Positions 22,887-32,534 of a stretch of 48,062 nucleotides of DNA are shown here, piece after piece. Origin of the DNA: Anaerotignum sp. (GTDB lineage Bacteria; Bacillota; Clostridia; Lachnospirales; Anaerotignaceae); the NCBI RefSeq assembly GCF_030625865.1, contig NZ_DAOUQB010000025.1:1-48062 (forward strand), read 5' to 3'. The position numbers and the translations under genes were made by a program. The notes below the pieces were generated by a model that did not search any database, was not told the origin of the DNA, and was given only the letters and a program-made list of their open reading frames with translations. Within the stretch, counting starts at the first letter, position 1. Each line of letters starts with the position of its first letter.

Positions 22887-25270
22887 TGTTGTTGAATCCC
22901 GGAACTGTCCTTGGGGATAGATATGAGATTATAGAAAAAATTGGCTCCGGTGGTATGGCTATGGTTTATCGGGGCAAGGATAAAAAATTAGACAGATATG
23001 TTACGATTAAGGTTTTGCGGGAAGAGTTTATTGGGGACGATGAATTTATTGAACGATTCCGTTCTGAAGCTTGTTCTGCAGCCAGGCTTTCTCATCCGAA
23101 TATTGTTAGGGTTTATGATGTAGGAGAAGATGGGGAAATCAGTTATATTGTTATGGAATATATCCACGGGGATACGTTAAAGCAAGCGATTCGTCAAAAA
23201 GCTCCCTTTGATTCCCGCTCCACATTAAATGTGTCTATTCAAATTGCCTCTGCACTGGCGCAAGCCCACAAGGCACATATTATACATAGAGATATTAAGC
23301 CGCAAAATATTTTAGTTGGTACCGATGGTGTAATTAAGGTTACGGATTTTGGAATTGCCAGAGCGGCAACGGCATCTACCATGACTACAACAGCCAATGC
23401 GGCGGGTTCGGTGCACTATTTTTCCCCCGAGCAGGCCAGAGGCGGTTATGTGGACGAAAAGAGCGATATTTATTCTCTGGGCATTACTATGTATGAGATG
23501 ATTACGGGTGTTTTACCCTTTCAGGGACACAATTCCGTTTCCATTGCGCTTAAGCATATCAGCGAAGAGCTCCCGGATATTAGGCAGTATAATCCTAATT
23601 GTACGCCTGCAATTGAGGGGATTATTAAGAAAGCCACTATGAAAAAAGCGGATGAGCGCTATGCTACGGTTGAGTTGATGCTGGCGGATTTGATTCGGGC
23701 AAGAACGGATACGGCAGGTGGATTTCTACATACGGAGGCACCTGTTAAGAAGGAAGTTGAGGCAGCACTTACTGCTGCAACCCTTGCAGGTACAGCGGTG
23801 AGTACAAATTCCGGCATGCGTCGCTCCAGGAGGGCGGAAGTGGCAGCTGAACTTCGTGAAAAGCAAGAGAAACAGACGAAAACAGATGAAAAAGTTGATG
23901 ATCCTATTTCACCAAATGAGGAAAAAGTGGAGTTGGCGGATACTACAAAGGCAGCGGATCCAAAAGAAATTCAGTTCATCAAACGGAACAAAAATTCCCT
24001 TGCGGAACCTTCTGTTGAAAATGGAAGTGCACCAAAGCCGGTGCAGGAGCCAATGGTAAGTTTTGAAAAATATGGTAAGAAACTACGACTATCTAAAGAA
24101 GATGATTACGAAAAAGAATATATGGAGGCGGAGCCCGTGAAACAAAGTAAAAGGCCCCAGAAAATGCGCAGGAACCCCAGAAAAGAGGGGGATTACGGAA
24201 ACGAACATGATCGTAATTCAGAGAAAAAGGTGATTATTGCAGCGATTGTTACTGCATTAATTATCATTGCGGTTATTACAGTAGCTGGCTTGAAGTTTTT
24301 AGGCGGCGGTTTTGGCGGCATTGTTTCATCGGAAAAAAATATTGAAGTTCCTACTTTTATTGGGGTGCCCCTCACCGATGCCAATTCTGCAGCAGAACAG
24401 TTGGGGATAGAATTGGTTGAAGAAGGACAAGATTATAGCGATTACTATGATGAGGGATATATCATTTATCAGTCTGTTGAGGATGGGACAATGGTTTCCA
24501 GCGGAGCCAAAATTGGCATTAAAACCAGCCTTGGATTGGTTTCCCATGATATGCCTTCTGTAGTAGGAGAAGAAGAAAAGACAGCTACAGCAAAAATTGT
24601 TTCTTTGGTGGGAACGACACCACAAATCGAATACGAATACAATGAAGATAAAGAAGTTGGCGTTGTTTTGGATCAAACCCCTACTGCTGGGCAGAGCATC
24701 AATGCGAAGAGTACAATTGTGTTAAAGGTTAGCAAGGGAGAGGAAAACCAAAACGTAGCTGTACCAAAAGTTACGGGATTGACGGAAGAACAGGCAAGAA
24801 ATGATTTGACTGCAGTTGGTTTGGTGGTTGGAAACGTAGCGCAGGCGGAGAGTTCAACAGTGGAAAAAGGCAAGGTCATGACCCAGACAGTAAGTGCCGG
24901 ACAGGAAGTACCCAGCGGAAGTATTGTAAATTTGGTGATTAGCTTAGGAAAGCCCGAAGCGGATGAGTCTGCTACAAATGAGAATAACAATAATACAAAT
25001 AACGGTACAACAAATAACGGCACTAATAGCAATGAAGCCACAACAGGCTCCAAAACTTTTACAATTAATGCGCCTGCCGGTGCAGACGGTGATCTTTATG
25101 TTCGTGTTGTCAGAAATGATGCAGATGGACTGTTCCCTGCAGTGGATGAGACAAGAAATTCTACCCAATTTCCCTATACTGTAACCATCTCAGGCAGAGG
25201 AAGCGGTACGGTAAGTTGCTATATTGATGATGAGTTACAGTGGACACAAAATGTGAATTTTTCAGAATAA
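22886..25270 (+). CDS. prkC: Ser/Thr protein kinase with three PASTA repeats
   Basis: Membrane eukaryotic-like kinase that senses muropeptides or lipid II and phosphorylates growth and germination targets. The 794-residue protein has a kinase domain (glycine loop GSGGMAMVYRG, VTIKVLR, HRDIKPQN, DFGIARA, SDIYSLG), a charged juxtamembrane region (about 280-440), a membrane helix near 448-470, PASTA repeats at about 485-550, 555-620 and 625-688, an Asn/Thr-rich linker (about 692-722) and an extra C-terminal beta-rich domain (about 724-794). The linker plus final domain follow the PASTA array much as in PrkC proteins with a terminal Ig-like fold. Confidence 0.95.
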   Translation: MLLNPGTVLGDRYEIIEKIGSGGMAMVYRGKDKKLDRYVTIKVLREEFIGDDEFIERFRSEACSAARLSHPNIVRVYDVGEDGEISYIVMEYIHGDTLKQAIRQKAPFDSRSTLNVSIQIASALAQAHKAHIIHRDIKPQNILVGTDGVIKVTDFGIARAATASTMTTTANAAGSVHYFSPEQARGGYVDEKSDIYSLGITMYEMITGVLPFQGHNSVSIALKHISEELPDIRQYNPNCTPAIEGIIKKATMKKADERYATVELMLADLIRARTDTAGGFLHTEAPVKKEVEAALTAATLAGTAVSTNSGMRRSRRAEVAAELREKQEKQTKTDEKVDDPISPNEEKVELADTTKAADPKEIQFIKRNKNSLAEPSVENGSAPKPVQEPMVSFEKYGKKLRLSKEDDYEKEYMEAEPVKQSKRPQKMRRNPRKEGDYGNEHDRNSEKKVIIAAIVTALIIIAVITVAGLKFLGGGFGGIVSSEKNIEVPTFIGVPLTDANSAAEQLGIELVEEGQDYSDYYDEGYIIYQSVEDGTMVSSGAKIGIKTSLGLVSHDMPSVVGEEEKTATAKIVSLVGTTPQIEYEYNEDKEVGVVLDQTPTAGQSINAKSTIVLKVSKGEENQNVAVPKVTGLTEEQARNDLTAVGLVVGNVAQAESSTVEKGKVMTQTVSAGQEVPSGSIVNLVISLGKPEADESATNENNNNTNNGTTNNGTNSNEATTGSKTFTINAPAGADGDLYVRVVRNDADGLFPAVDETRNSTQFPYTVTISGRGSGTVSCYIDDELQWTQNVNFSE

Positions 25271-25282
25271 GGTGGCGGATAT

Positions 25283-26164
25283 ATGCTGGAAGGCGTAATA
25301 GTGAAGGGAATCGGTGGGTTCTATTATATAGACACGGAAAGAGGCATTTTTGAAACCCGTGCAAGAGGAATTTTTAGGAAAGAAGGCATCCGTCCAACGG
25401 TGGGGGATCATGTTAAAATTTCTATTTTGGACGAAAAAAATAAAAAAGGTAGTTTGGATGAGATACTGCCAAGAAGAAACGAATTGATTCGTCCTAGAGT
25501 GAGTAATGTGGATCAAGCCATTATTGTTTTTGCGGCAAAAAGTCCCAATATCAATTTAGATTTATTGGATCGATTTTTGCTTCTTGCTGAGGAACAAGAG
25601 CTGGAAATTGTCATTGTGATCAATAAAATTGATAAGGACAAGAAAAAACAGTATGAAGAGATTACTGCCATGTACCAGCAGGCGGGGTATCCTGTGTTCT
25701 GTACCTGTGCAGAATCGGGTACTGGGGTGGAAAATTTGAAAAAGGCTTTAGAAAATAAAATCTCTGTTTTTGCAGGGCCCTCCGGTGTAGGAAAAAGCAG
25801 CTTAATTAATGCAGCTTTTCCGGGTTTAGAATTAAATACGGGAGAAATTAGTGAGAAAATACAGCGAGGACGGCACACAACCAGGCACGCTGAGTTGATT
25901 TGCATTTCTGAAAATAGTTATATTGTTGATTCCCCTGGTTTTACTTCACTGTTTTTAAACCATATTCCATCGGAGAAACTGCAATACTATTTTAAAGAAT
26001 TCGAGCCGTTTGTACACAAATGCTATTATAATGGATGTATGCATGTGAATGAACCGGATTGCGCAATTAAGGAAGAAATTGGAAAGGCGATTCATCCTTT
26101 GCGTTATGAACGGTATGTAACAATATTTCAAGATCTAAAGAATGAAGAAGAAAGGAAAAAATAA
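25283..26164 (+). CDS. rsgA: Ribosome small-subunit-dependent GTPase A, second paralogue in the canonical locus
   Basis: The 293-residue product has permuted GTPase motifs (NKID, then P-loop GPSGVGKSS, RGRHTTRH, DSPGF) and the zinc motif with CYYNGCMHVNEPDC. The position between prkC and rpe is that of the canonical yloQ/rsgA gene in firmicutes, so this is presumably the housekeeping copy. A GGTGG site lies upstream of the ATG. Confidence 0.95.
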   Translation: MLEGVIVKGIGGFYYIDTERGIFETRARGIFRKEGIRPTVGDHVKISILDEKNKKGSLDEILPRRNELIRPRVSNVDQAIIVFAAKSPNINLDLLDRFLLLAEEQELEIVIVINKIDKDKKKQYEEITAMYQQAGYPVFCTCAESGTGVENLKKALENKISVFAGPSGVGKSSLINAAFPGLELNTGEISEKIQRGRHTTRHAELICISENSYIVDSPGFTSLFLNHIPSEKLQYYFKEFEPFVHKCYYNGCMHVNEPDCAIKEEIGKAIHPLRYERYVTIFQDLKNEEERKK

Positions 26165-26165
26165 A

Positions 26166-26831
26166 ATGGCTATTTATCTTTCCCCATCCATGCTTTCCAT
26201 TGATTTTACAAAAATCGGAGAGCAGTTGGCAATCATTGAAAAGGCAGGTACCCCTTATATCCATCTGGATGTGATGGATGGACTTTTTGTACCCAATATT
26301 TCCTTTGGAATACCTGTAATTAAAGGAATTCGTAAGGCGAGTAACATGGTTTTTGATGCCCACCTTATGATTGTGGAGCCTGAAAAATATGTTGAAGAGT
26401 TTCGTAAGGCCGGTGCAGATATTATCAATTTTCACTTGGAAGCAACGGAAGATCCTAAAAAGGTAATTGATTTGATTCGTGGTACAGGGGCGAAGGTGGG
26501 CATTACCATTAAGCCCAAAACCCCAGTAGAGGCTTTAAAACCCTATCTGGCTGAGGTGGATATGGTTTTGGTTATGACGGTGGAACCGGGCTTTGGTGGA
26601 CAAAAATTTATGGAGGATCAAGTGCTCAAAATTCGTCAACTGGCTTCATGGAAAAAAGAATTGAATTTGGGATATGATATTCAAGTTGATGGCGGAATTA
26701 CTCAGGATAATGTTAGAATTGTTTTAGATGCAGGGGCAAATGTGATTGTTGCAGGCTCTGCTGTCTTCGGAAAAGAAGACATTGGGCAGGCAGCAAAGGG
26801 ATTTATGGAAATTTTTAAGGAGTATGAGTAA
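26166..26831 (+). CDS. rpe: Ribulose-phosphate 3-epimerase
   Basis: Interconverts ribulose-5-phosphate and xylulose-5-phosphate. The 221-residue TIM barrel shows SPSMLSIDF, HLDVMDGLFVPN, DAHLMI, MTVEPGFGGQKF, VDGGI and the phosphate-binding GANVIVAGSAVFG. I chose the ATG at 26166, one base after the rsgA stop, which gives the usual N-terminus (MAIYLSPSML). Confidence 0.96.
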   Translation: MAIYLSPSMLSIDFTKIGEQLAIIEKAGTPYIHLDVMDGLFVPNISFGIPVIKGIRKASNMVFDAHLMIVEPEKYVEEFRKAGADIINFHLEATEDPKKVIDLIRGTGAKVGITIKPKTPVEALKPYLAEVDMVLVMTVEPGFGGQKFMEDQVLKIRQLASWKKELNLGYDIQVDGGITQDNVRIVLDAGANVIVAGSAVFGKEDIGQAAKGFMEIFKEYE

Positions 26832-26832
26832 T

Positions 26833-27471
26833 ATGAAGGCTGTTATTTTTGCAGGGGCAAAAATTACGGATTACGGATTTTGTAAAGAATATTTGGAAGA
26901 TACCGATATTCTTATTTGCTGTGACGGAGGGTTACATCATACAAAAACATTGGGGTTGACACCTGATTACATTGTGGGTGATTTTGATTCTGTAAGCCGA
27001 GAGGTTTTGGAGTTTTATAAAGAAAAAAAAGTCCCTATTTACCAATTTCCTACCCGAAAAGATGAAACAGATATGCAGCTGGGGATTCGTTTGGCCTTGG
27101 AAAAAGGCGCTACGGATTTGATTCTTTTTGGTGGAATTGGTTCTCGTTTTGATCATAGCCTTGCCAATGCCCATTTACTTTTGTGGCTATTGAAAAAAGG
27201 GATTCGGGCTAGATTGGTGGATCAGAATAACTGTGTAGAGTTGGTGGATAAACCCATCACGATACATGGAAAAGTAGGGGATTTTGTTTCCACTATCCCT
27301 TTGTCTATGATGGTTAAGGGGATTACCCTTACGGGCTTTGAATACCCTTTAACAAACAGGGATCTTGCTTTAGATGATGAATTGATTGCAGTTAGTAATG
27401 TTTTGGCAAAGGAAGAAGCAACCATATATTTTACAGAAGGATATCTTTTTGTGATTCGTTCTAAAGATTAA
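26833..27471 (+). CDS. thiN: Thiamine pyrophosphokinase
   Basis: Transfers pyrophosphate from ATP to thiamine. The 212-residue protein has CDGG, DYIVGDFDS, the catalytic KDETDMQL and GGIGSRFDHSLAN. AAGGAG at 26817-26822 favours the ATG at 26833 over the one at 26824, which overlaps rpe. It is the last gene of the prpC-prkC-rsgA-rpe-thiN run. No SpoVM-like microprotein was found after it, unlike in Bacillus. Confidence 0.93.
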   Translation: MKAVIFAGAKITDYGFCKEYLEDTDILICCDGGLHHTKTLGLTPDYIVGDFDSVSREVLEFYKEKKVPIYQFPTRKDETDMQLGIRLALEKGATDLILFGGIGSRFDHSLANAHLLLWLLKKGIRARLVDQNNCVELVDKPITIHGKVGDFVSTIPLSMMVKGITLTGFEYPLTNRDLALDDELIAVSNVLAKEEATIYFTEGYLFVIRSKD

Positions 27472-27515
27472 ATTAGGGAAATAGAAAAAAATCTTAATTT
27501 ATCCATCGTTTCTTC

Positions 27516-27544
27516 TTGCAAAACTTTGACTTTTCTGCTAGAAT
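27516..27544 (+). promoter_or_regulatory. Promoter of rpmB
   Basis: TTGCAA (27516-27521), 17-bp spacer, TAGAAT (27539-27544), about 45 bases before rpmB. Confidence 0.7.
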
Positions 27545-27588
27545 ATTTTTGTTATGTCACATAAAGCAGTAATAGAGGAGGTGCAGAC

Positions 27589-27792
27589 ATGGCTAAATGT
27601 GAAATTTGCGAAAAGGGCCAGATTAAAGGTCATAGAATCAGCATTAACCGTAGTCAGGTTAGTAGACGTGCGAATAGAAAATGGAAACCCAACGTAAAGA
27701 AAGTTAAAATCGTTGAAGATAATGGCAATGTGAAATCTATTTACGTTTGCACAAGATGTATGCGTGCAAATAAAATTACACGTGCAATCTAA
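27589..27792 (+). CDS. rpmB: 50S ribosomal protein L28, zinc-binding form
   Basis: The 67-residue protein begins MAKCEICEKG and ends with CTRCMRA. The two CxxC pairs mark the zinc-containing version, while the central RRANRKWKPNV is typical of L28. GGAGGTG lies upstream of the ATG. It has its own promoter and terminator. Confidence 0.96.
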   Translation: MAKCEICEKGQIKGHRISINRSQVSRRANRKWKPNVKKVKIVEDNGNVKSIYVCTRCMRANKITRAI

Positions 27793-27806
27793 TTGACCGA
27801 AAGTAT

Positions 27807-27846
27807 AAAAGCCTTTTTCCATAACTGGGAGAAAGGCTTTTTTTCG
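27807..27846. terminator. Terminator after rpmB
   Basis: AAAGCCTTT pairs with AAAGGCTTT, followed by T7. The opposite strand also shows a T-rich tail, so it may serve the convergent small gene at 27861. Confidence 0.85.
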
Positions 27847-27860
27847 TATTGATCTTGTTT

Positions 27861-28031
27861 TTAGCAATGCCAAAAGTTGAAGATGAGCCATATCCCTGCG
27901 CCGATAAATAGAATGGCTAGTAAAGGTATACAATAGGGAAGGAAGACGGCCAGAAGCATACCTATGCCTAAAGAAATTAAAACAATGCCACAGAGCCATT
28001 TTATTTGTAAATATTGATTTCTTCTGCGCAT
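27861..28031 (-). CDS. Small hydrophobic membrane protein
   Basis: A 56-residue protein with a basic start (MRRRNQY) and two membrane helices (about 12-32 and 34-52: GIVLISLGIGMLLAVF and IPLLAILFIGAGIWLIF). The frame extends to 28154, but the ATG at 28031 is preferred because AGGGGGG lies seven bases upstream. The positive-inside start and the binding site suggest a real gene. Function unknown. Confidence 0.6.
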   Translation of the reverse strand: MRRRNQYLQIKWLCGIVLISLGIGMLLAVFLPYCIPLLAILFIGAGIWLIFNFWHC

Positions 28032-28242
28032 ATGCACACCCCCCTGTAGTATCTTTATTCGGAAGAAAGGTTTTATGTACCTAGGAAAACCAAATTTATT
28101 GATTTTTTCAAAAAAGAACAAGAAAATTAAGTCAGGTTGTAAGGAAATTAGCATCCATTATGCGAGGAAGGCTAGAAATGAACTATAGTGAATTAGTTTA
28201 AGAAAAGAAAGAGAGTATATTGCTTCTTTTCTTCGGCAAAAC

Positions 28243-28271
28243 TTGTATTTTAACAGGGAATACGCTATGAT
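28243..28271 (+). promoter_or_regulatory. Promoter of rnz-tsaD
   Basis: TTGTAT (28243-28248), 17-bp spacer, TATGAT (28266-28271), about 40 bases before the ATG of rnz. Confidence 0.65.
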
Positions 28272-28311
28272 TAAAAATATTGGTTATTTATTGAAATAAA
28301 AGGAGAAAGTT

Positions 28312-29229
28312 ATGCTTGATATTTGTTTGCTGGGAACAGGCGGAATGATGCCTATGCCAGGACGGTTTTTAACGGCAATGCTGGCCAGAATGAATGGGCG
28401 GCTTTTGCTGATAGACTGCGGCGAAGGTACGCAGGTGACGATGAAAAAGCAGGGATGGGGCTTTAAATCTATGGATGTAATTTGTATCACCCATTTTCAT
28501 GCGGATCATATTTCAGGACTTCCAGGTCTCCTGCTAACCATTGGAAATGCGGGAAGAGAAGATCCCCTTACAATTGTGGGGCCTCAAGGGCTTGAATACA
28601 TTGTAGAGGGATTATGCAGGATTTGCCCTGAATTGCCCTTTCCAATTAGATTTATTGAAATAGGCAAAGATACGCCCAACCCCATTCAAGTAGGTGATTT
28701 TTCTATATCCTACTGTTTGGCGGAACATATGGTGAGATGTTATGCGTATCGTATTGACATACATCGAAAAGGAAAGTTTGATATAAAAAAAGCAGAAAGA
28801 TTAGGACTTCCCAAACCTTTGTGGGGGATGATCCAAAAAGAAGGTTCTGTAGAATTTCATGGAGAGACCTATACTTCAGACATGGTAATGGGCGATGCCA
28901 GAGCAGGCATCGCGGTGGCTTATTGTACGGATTCCAGACCTGTGGACAGAGTGAACAACTTGATTCAAGGTGTGCAGCTTTTCATTTGTGAAGGCATGTA
29001 CGGTGAGGAAGAGAAGAAACAAAAGGCAAGAGAAAATAAGCATATGCTGTTTTCAGAAGCAGCGCAGCTTGCCAAGAACGGAAATGCGGAGGAACTTTGG
29101 TTGACGCACTTCAGTCCATCCTTAAACGAACCGGAATTATTCTTGGGAATTGCACAGGAGATTTTTCCGAATACTGCATTAGGAGAAGAAAGAAAAAGCA
29201 CGACCATCCTTTTCCCAAAGGAAGGATGA
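28312..29229 (+). CDS. rnz: Ribonuclease Z
   Basis: A metallo-beta-lactamase-fold endonuclease that trims tRNA 3' ends. The 305-residue product carries the zinc motif [13 protein letters not shown] near 62-74, CGEGTQ, and the downstream His and Asp positions (AEHMV, YCTDSRP, LTHFSP). AGGAG precedes the ATG. It is followed 14 bases later by tsaD. Confidence 0.95.
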   Translation: MLDICLLGTGGMMPMPGRFLTAMLARMNGRLLLIDCGEGTQVTMKKQGWGFKSMDVICITHFHADHISGLPGLLLTIGNAGREDPLTIVGPQGLEYIVEGLCRICPELPFPIRFIEIGKDTPNPIQVGDFSISYCLAEHMVRCYAYRIDIHRKGKFDIKKAERLGLPKPLWGMIQKEGSVEFHGETYTSDMVMGDARAGIAVAYCTDSRPVDRVNNLIQGVQLFICEGMYGEEEKKQKARENKHMLFSEAAQLAKNGNAEELWLTHFSPSLNEPELFLGIAQEIFPNTALGEERKSTTILFPKEG

Positions 29230-29243
29230 ATTGGAGGAAAAAA

Positions 29244-30275
29244 ATGATGGAAGATAAAAAAGATATTTATATATTGGCAATTGAAAGCTCCTGTGACGAA
29301 ACGGCAGCGGCTGTGGTGAAAAATGGACGCGAGGTACTTTCTAATATTATTTCGTCTCAGATTGATTTGCATACTCTATATGGTGGTGTTGTGCCGGAAA
29401 TTGCATCAAGAAAGCATATTGAGGCAATAGATGGTGTAATTACCCGGGCATTGCAGGAAGCAGGACTTACCTTAGATGAAGTAGATGCCATTGGTGTCAC
29501 CTACGGTCCCGGTTTGGTAGGTGCTTTATTGGTTGGCTTGGCGGAAGCGAAGGCCCTTGCTTTTGCGGCAAATAAGCCTCTCATTGGTGTGCATCATATA
29601 GAGGGACATATTTGCGCCAATTATATTGAGAACAAAGATTTTGAACCCCCATATATGGCTTTGGTTGTTTCCGGAGGACACTCTCATTTGGTTTTCGTTT
29701 CTGATTATGGAAAATATGAAATTTTAGGTAGAACAAGAGACGATGCCGCAGGAGAGGCTTACGACAAAGTTGCAAGGGCTATTGGAATGGGCTATCCCGG
29801 AGGACCGAAAATTGATGCAGCGGCGAAAAAGGGAAATCCTGAGGCAGTGAAATTCCCCCGGGTATTTTTAGAAGAGGACAGCTATGATTTCAGCTTTAGT
29901 GGTTTAAAATCAGCAGTTTTAAACTATGTAAATAAACAGAAGATGATGGAGGCGGAAATCAACCCTGAGGATATTGCCGCAAGCTTTCAACAATCTGTTG
30001 TAGAGGTCTTAGTGAGCAAGACCATAAAAGCCGCTAAGGATAGGCATGTTAGCAAGATTGCTTTGGCGGGAGGTGTAGCATCAAATAGTGCCCTTCGAGA
30101 TCAAATGAGACTTGCTTGTGAAAAGGAAGGGTTTCAGCTAAGCATACCGTCTCCCATTCTTTGCACTGATAATGCGGCGATGATTGGATGTGCGGCGTAT
30201 TACGAATATCTAGCCGGTGTACGGGATGGTTTGGATTTAAATGCAAATCCTAGTTTGAAATTAGGGGAAAGATAA
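29244..30275 (+). CDS. tsaD: tRNA N6-adenosine threonylcarbamoyltransferase
   Basis: Catalytic subunit for t6A formation at A37 of ANN-decoding tRNAs. The 343-residue protein has [12 protein letters not shown], the metal-binding HHIEGH, SGGHSHL and GYPGGPKID. The open frame reaches back to 29097 inside rnz, but the ATG at 29244 has GGAGG and gives the family N-terminus. Confidence 0.96.
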   Translation: MMEDKKDIYILAIESSCDETAAAVVKNGREVLSNIISSQIDLHTLYGGVVPEIASRKHIEAIDGVITRALQEAGLTLDEVDAIGVTYGPGLVGALLVGLAEAKALAFAANKPLIGVHHIEGHICANYIENKDFEPPYMALVVSGGHSHLVFVSDYGKYEILGRTRDDAAGEAYDKVARAIGMGYPGGPKIDAAAKKGNPEAVKFPRVFLEEDSYDFSFSGLKSAVLNYVNKQKMMEAEINPEDIAASFQQSVVEVLVSKTIKAAKDRHVSKIALAGGVASNSALRDQMRLACEKEGFQLSIPSPILCTDNAAMIGCAAYYEYLAGVRDGLDLNANPSLKLGER

Positions 30276-30289
30276 ATGGGGGTGATGCT

Positions 30290-30817
30290 TTGATTCGTAA
30301 GGCGTTGGGGCGTGATTTAAATGAAGTTGCAGCAATATATGATGAAGTTTTGGACTATGAAGCGGCATCTGTTAGCTATACCAACTGGCAAAAGGGGCTT
30401 TATCCCACCAGAGCAGACGGAGAAAAGGCATTGGCAGAGGATACGCTTTTTGTTGGAGAAGATAAAGATGGGCGGCTTTTCGGATGCGTAATCTTAAACC
30501 ATATTCAGCCAAAGGAATACGAAAATATTTCTTGGGAAATTCCAGGAGAAGTGCATGAAGTTTTGGTGATACATACCCTTTGCATCAGACCTGATTGTTA
30601 TGGAAAAGGATTTGGGAGAGAATTTGTTGCATTTACAGAAAAATATGCCCAGCATTTAAAATGTAAAACCATCAGACTTGATACATATGAAGGCAATTCC
30701 CCTGCTATTGGCTTATATTCAAAACTGGGGTTTCGATTATCAGGGAAATGTCTTTTCCATTTTCAAAATGTTATATGGGAAAACTTAGTGTGTATGGAAA
30801 AAAGGGTAATTGACTAA
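30290..30817 (+). CDS. GNAT family N-acetyltransferase
   Basis: The 175-residue protein has the acetyl-CoA-binding signature RPDCYGKGFGREFV (Q/RxxGxG/A type), followed by RLDTYEGNSPAIGLYSKLGFR, typical of GNAT enzymes. The start is TTG at 30290 with GGGGGTG upstream. The gene lies directly behind tsaD, where rimI often sits, but the sequence has features of a broader GNAT group and the substrate cannot be assigned. Confidence 0.85.
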   Translation: MIRKALGRDLNEVAAIYDEVLDYEAASVSYTNWQKGLYPTRADGEKALAEDTLFVGEDKDGRLFGCVILNHIQPKEYENISWEIPGEVHEVLVIHTLCIRPDCYGKGFGREFVAFTEKYAQHLKCKTIRLDTYEGNSPAIGLYSKLGFRLSGKCLFHFQNVIWENLVCMEKRVID

Positions 30818-30914
30818 CGGAGCGCTCATGTAATTTAGAAATCAGTATTGGGAAGAGATAAGATATGAATTTTATGGGAGTTAGGTTCCTCTTTTTGTAA
30901 TTTTTTATATGTTA

Positions 30915-30950
30915 AGAACGGTAGCTGAGAATTTTCGGCTACCGTTTTCA
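30915..30950. terminator. Bidirectional terminator between the GNAT gene and the YjjG-like gene
   Basis: AACGGTAGC (30917-30925) pairs with GCTACCGTT (30938-30946), followed by a moderate T run. The two flanking genes converge here. Confidence 0.7.
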
Positions 30951-30971
30951 TATACGTTATGTACTTCTATT

Positions 30972-31661
30972 TTAATTAATTTCAAGAAGGGGCAATAGCT
31001 CCAGCAGATTATGAATTTCATAGGTGGGCTGAAATGGGGTTTCATTGGAAAGATGGGCTGGATTAAACCAGCAGGTATCAATGCCCGCTGTAATGCCGCC
31101 TTGAATATCTGAGGAGAGGGAATCGCCAATGATGATAGCCTCACTTTTCTGAAAGTTTGGAATATGTTCAAAACAATAGTCAAAATACTCAAGCATTGGT
31201 TTCTGAAATCCCATGATTTCCGATACAAAAGAGCCTTGAAAGAAAGGTGCAAGACCAGAGCCGATTAAGCGTTTTTCTTGAGTAGAAGCAAGGCCGTTGG
31301 TTACGATGTAGAGAATGTGGGTTTTGGACAGTCTTGTAATGACATCCAGAGCATTTTCAACTAAATCAATCCCTTCGGATAAAGCCTGGCGGTATGTCTT
31401 TTCCATCAAGTGGCCATCTGCATCGATGGAAAATTGAGAAAAAGTTTCGGTAAAACGATTTTGAAAAATCACATCACGAGGCATCAGACCATTTTCATAG
31501 CTAGTCCAAAGCATATGGTTATGCACAAGATACCAGTCAAGAATTTCTTGGGTAAAAGGAATTCCCAAAGCGTCAAAGCTTTTTTTCAGAGCCTTTTGTT
31601 CGGATGTTGAAAAGTCTAAGAGGGTACGGTCAATATCGAACAGCAAAAACTTCTTTTTCAT
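30972..31661 (-). CDS. HAD-superfamily nucleotidase, YjjG type
   Basis: The 229-residue product has HAD motif I DIDRTLLDF, motif II VTNG, motif III Lys in GFQKPM and motif IV IIGDSLSSDIQGG. The YjjG group removes phosphate from (often non-canonical) pyrimidine nucleotides. Its start overlaps the stop of the upstream reductase gene (TAATG), so the two are coupled. Confidence 0.85.
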   Translation of the reverse strand: MKKKFLLFDIDRTLLDFSTSEQKALKKSFDALGIPFTQEILDWYLVHNHMLWTSYENGLMPRDVIFQNRFTETFSQFSIDADGHLMEKTYRQALSEGIDLVENALDVITRLSKTHILYIVTNGLASTQEKRLIGSGLAPFFQGSFVSEIMGFQKPMLEYFDYCFEHIPNFQKSEAIIIGDSLSSDIQGGITAGIDTCWFNPAHLSNETPFQPTYEIHNLLELLPLLEIN

Positions 31662-32401
31662 TAGTGCATACCTCCGTCTAAAGTGATAACTTGCCCCGTT
31701 AGATAAGAGGCGTCTTCATCAGCCAAAAAGATTGCCGTTTTTGCTACTTCTTCCGTGGTTCCAAAGCGCATTAAAGGGATTTCATCGGTTAAGGCTGTAC
31801 GTTCCTCTTCATCAAAGCAAGCGTTCATTTGTGTCTCTATAACACCACAGGCTAGGGCATTTACCCGAATTCCTGATGGCCCGAGCTCTTTTGCCATTGC
31901 CTTGGTGAAGCTATTGATTCCACCCTTTGTGGCAGAGTAGACGGCTTCGCAGGAGGCACCCATTTCTCCCCACATGGATGAAATATTGATAATAGTACCG
32001 GTTTTTTTTCGTACCATGGATGGTACGGCAAGATGGGTACAATTAAATACGGAATACAGGTTAACTGCGGTAAGCCTTTGCCATTCTTGGGGTGTCATAT
32101 CAGTAAAAAGCCCTATGTGGGAGATGCCCGCATTGTTAATTAATATATCCACACTGCCAAAAGTGCTTTCTATTTTATGAAACATTTTTTCGCAAGTTTC
32201 GTACTCAGAAATGTCACCAAGAAGAGGGAGAACGGGAACATTAGCTTGTTTTAGTTTTTGTTCTGTGGCAAAAAGAGCCTCTTTGCTTTGAGACGCATTT
32301 AGGACGATATTACAGCCTTTTTCGGCAAAAGCAAAAGCAATTGCCTGTCCAATGCCACGGGAAGATCCGGTTATAAAAACGGTTTTACCCATTAAACTCA
32401 T
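31661..32401 (-). CDS. Short-chain dehydrogenase/reductase, FabG-like
   Basis: The product of about 246 residues shows the NADP-binding TGSSRGIGQA, the NNAGI motif, catalytic Ser in NISSMWGEMG and the YSATKGG active site, with C-terminal GQVITLDGGMH. This is the classical SDR layout of 3-oxoacyl-ACP reductases. The gene is not next to other fatty-acid genes, so the substrate is uncertain. The frame reaches 32458, but the start MSLMGKTVFITG at 32401 is the family-like one; its binding site is weak. Confidence 0.85.
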   Translation of the reverse strand: MSLMGKTVFITGSSRGIGQAIAFAFAEKGCNIVLNASQSKEALFATEQKLKQANVPVLPLLGDISEYETCEKMFHKIESTFGSVDILINNAGISHIGLFTDMTPQEWQRLTAVNLYSVFNCTHLAVPSMVRKKTGTIINISSMWGEMGASCEAVYSATKGGINSFTKAMAKELGPSGIRVNALACGVIETQMNACFDEEERTALTDEIPLMRFGTTEEVAKTAIFLADEDASYLTGQVITLDGGMH

Positions 32402-32534
32402 ATTATCACTGCTTTCTAATGTTTTTAATATTGTAGCGGAAATTCTTAAGAAATACAAGGCGCAAAGCAGTTGGAATTTTTATAAGAATGAGGTATACTT
32501 AATCTATTGACTTTTTGTCAGAAAGGGTGGAAGT

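Noticed and set aside
27472-27588. SpoVM-like microprotein expected between thiN and rpmB
   Set aside because: I read the frames of this interval and found no 26-residue amphipathic SpoVM-like peptide.
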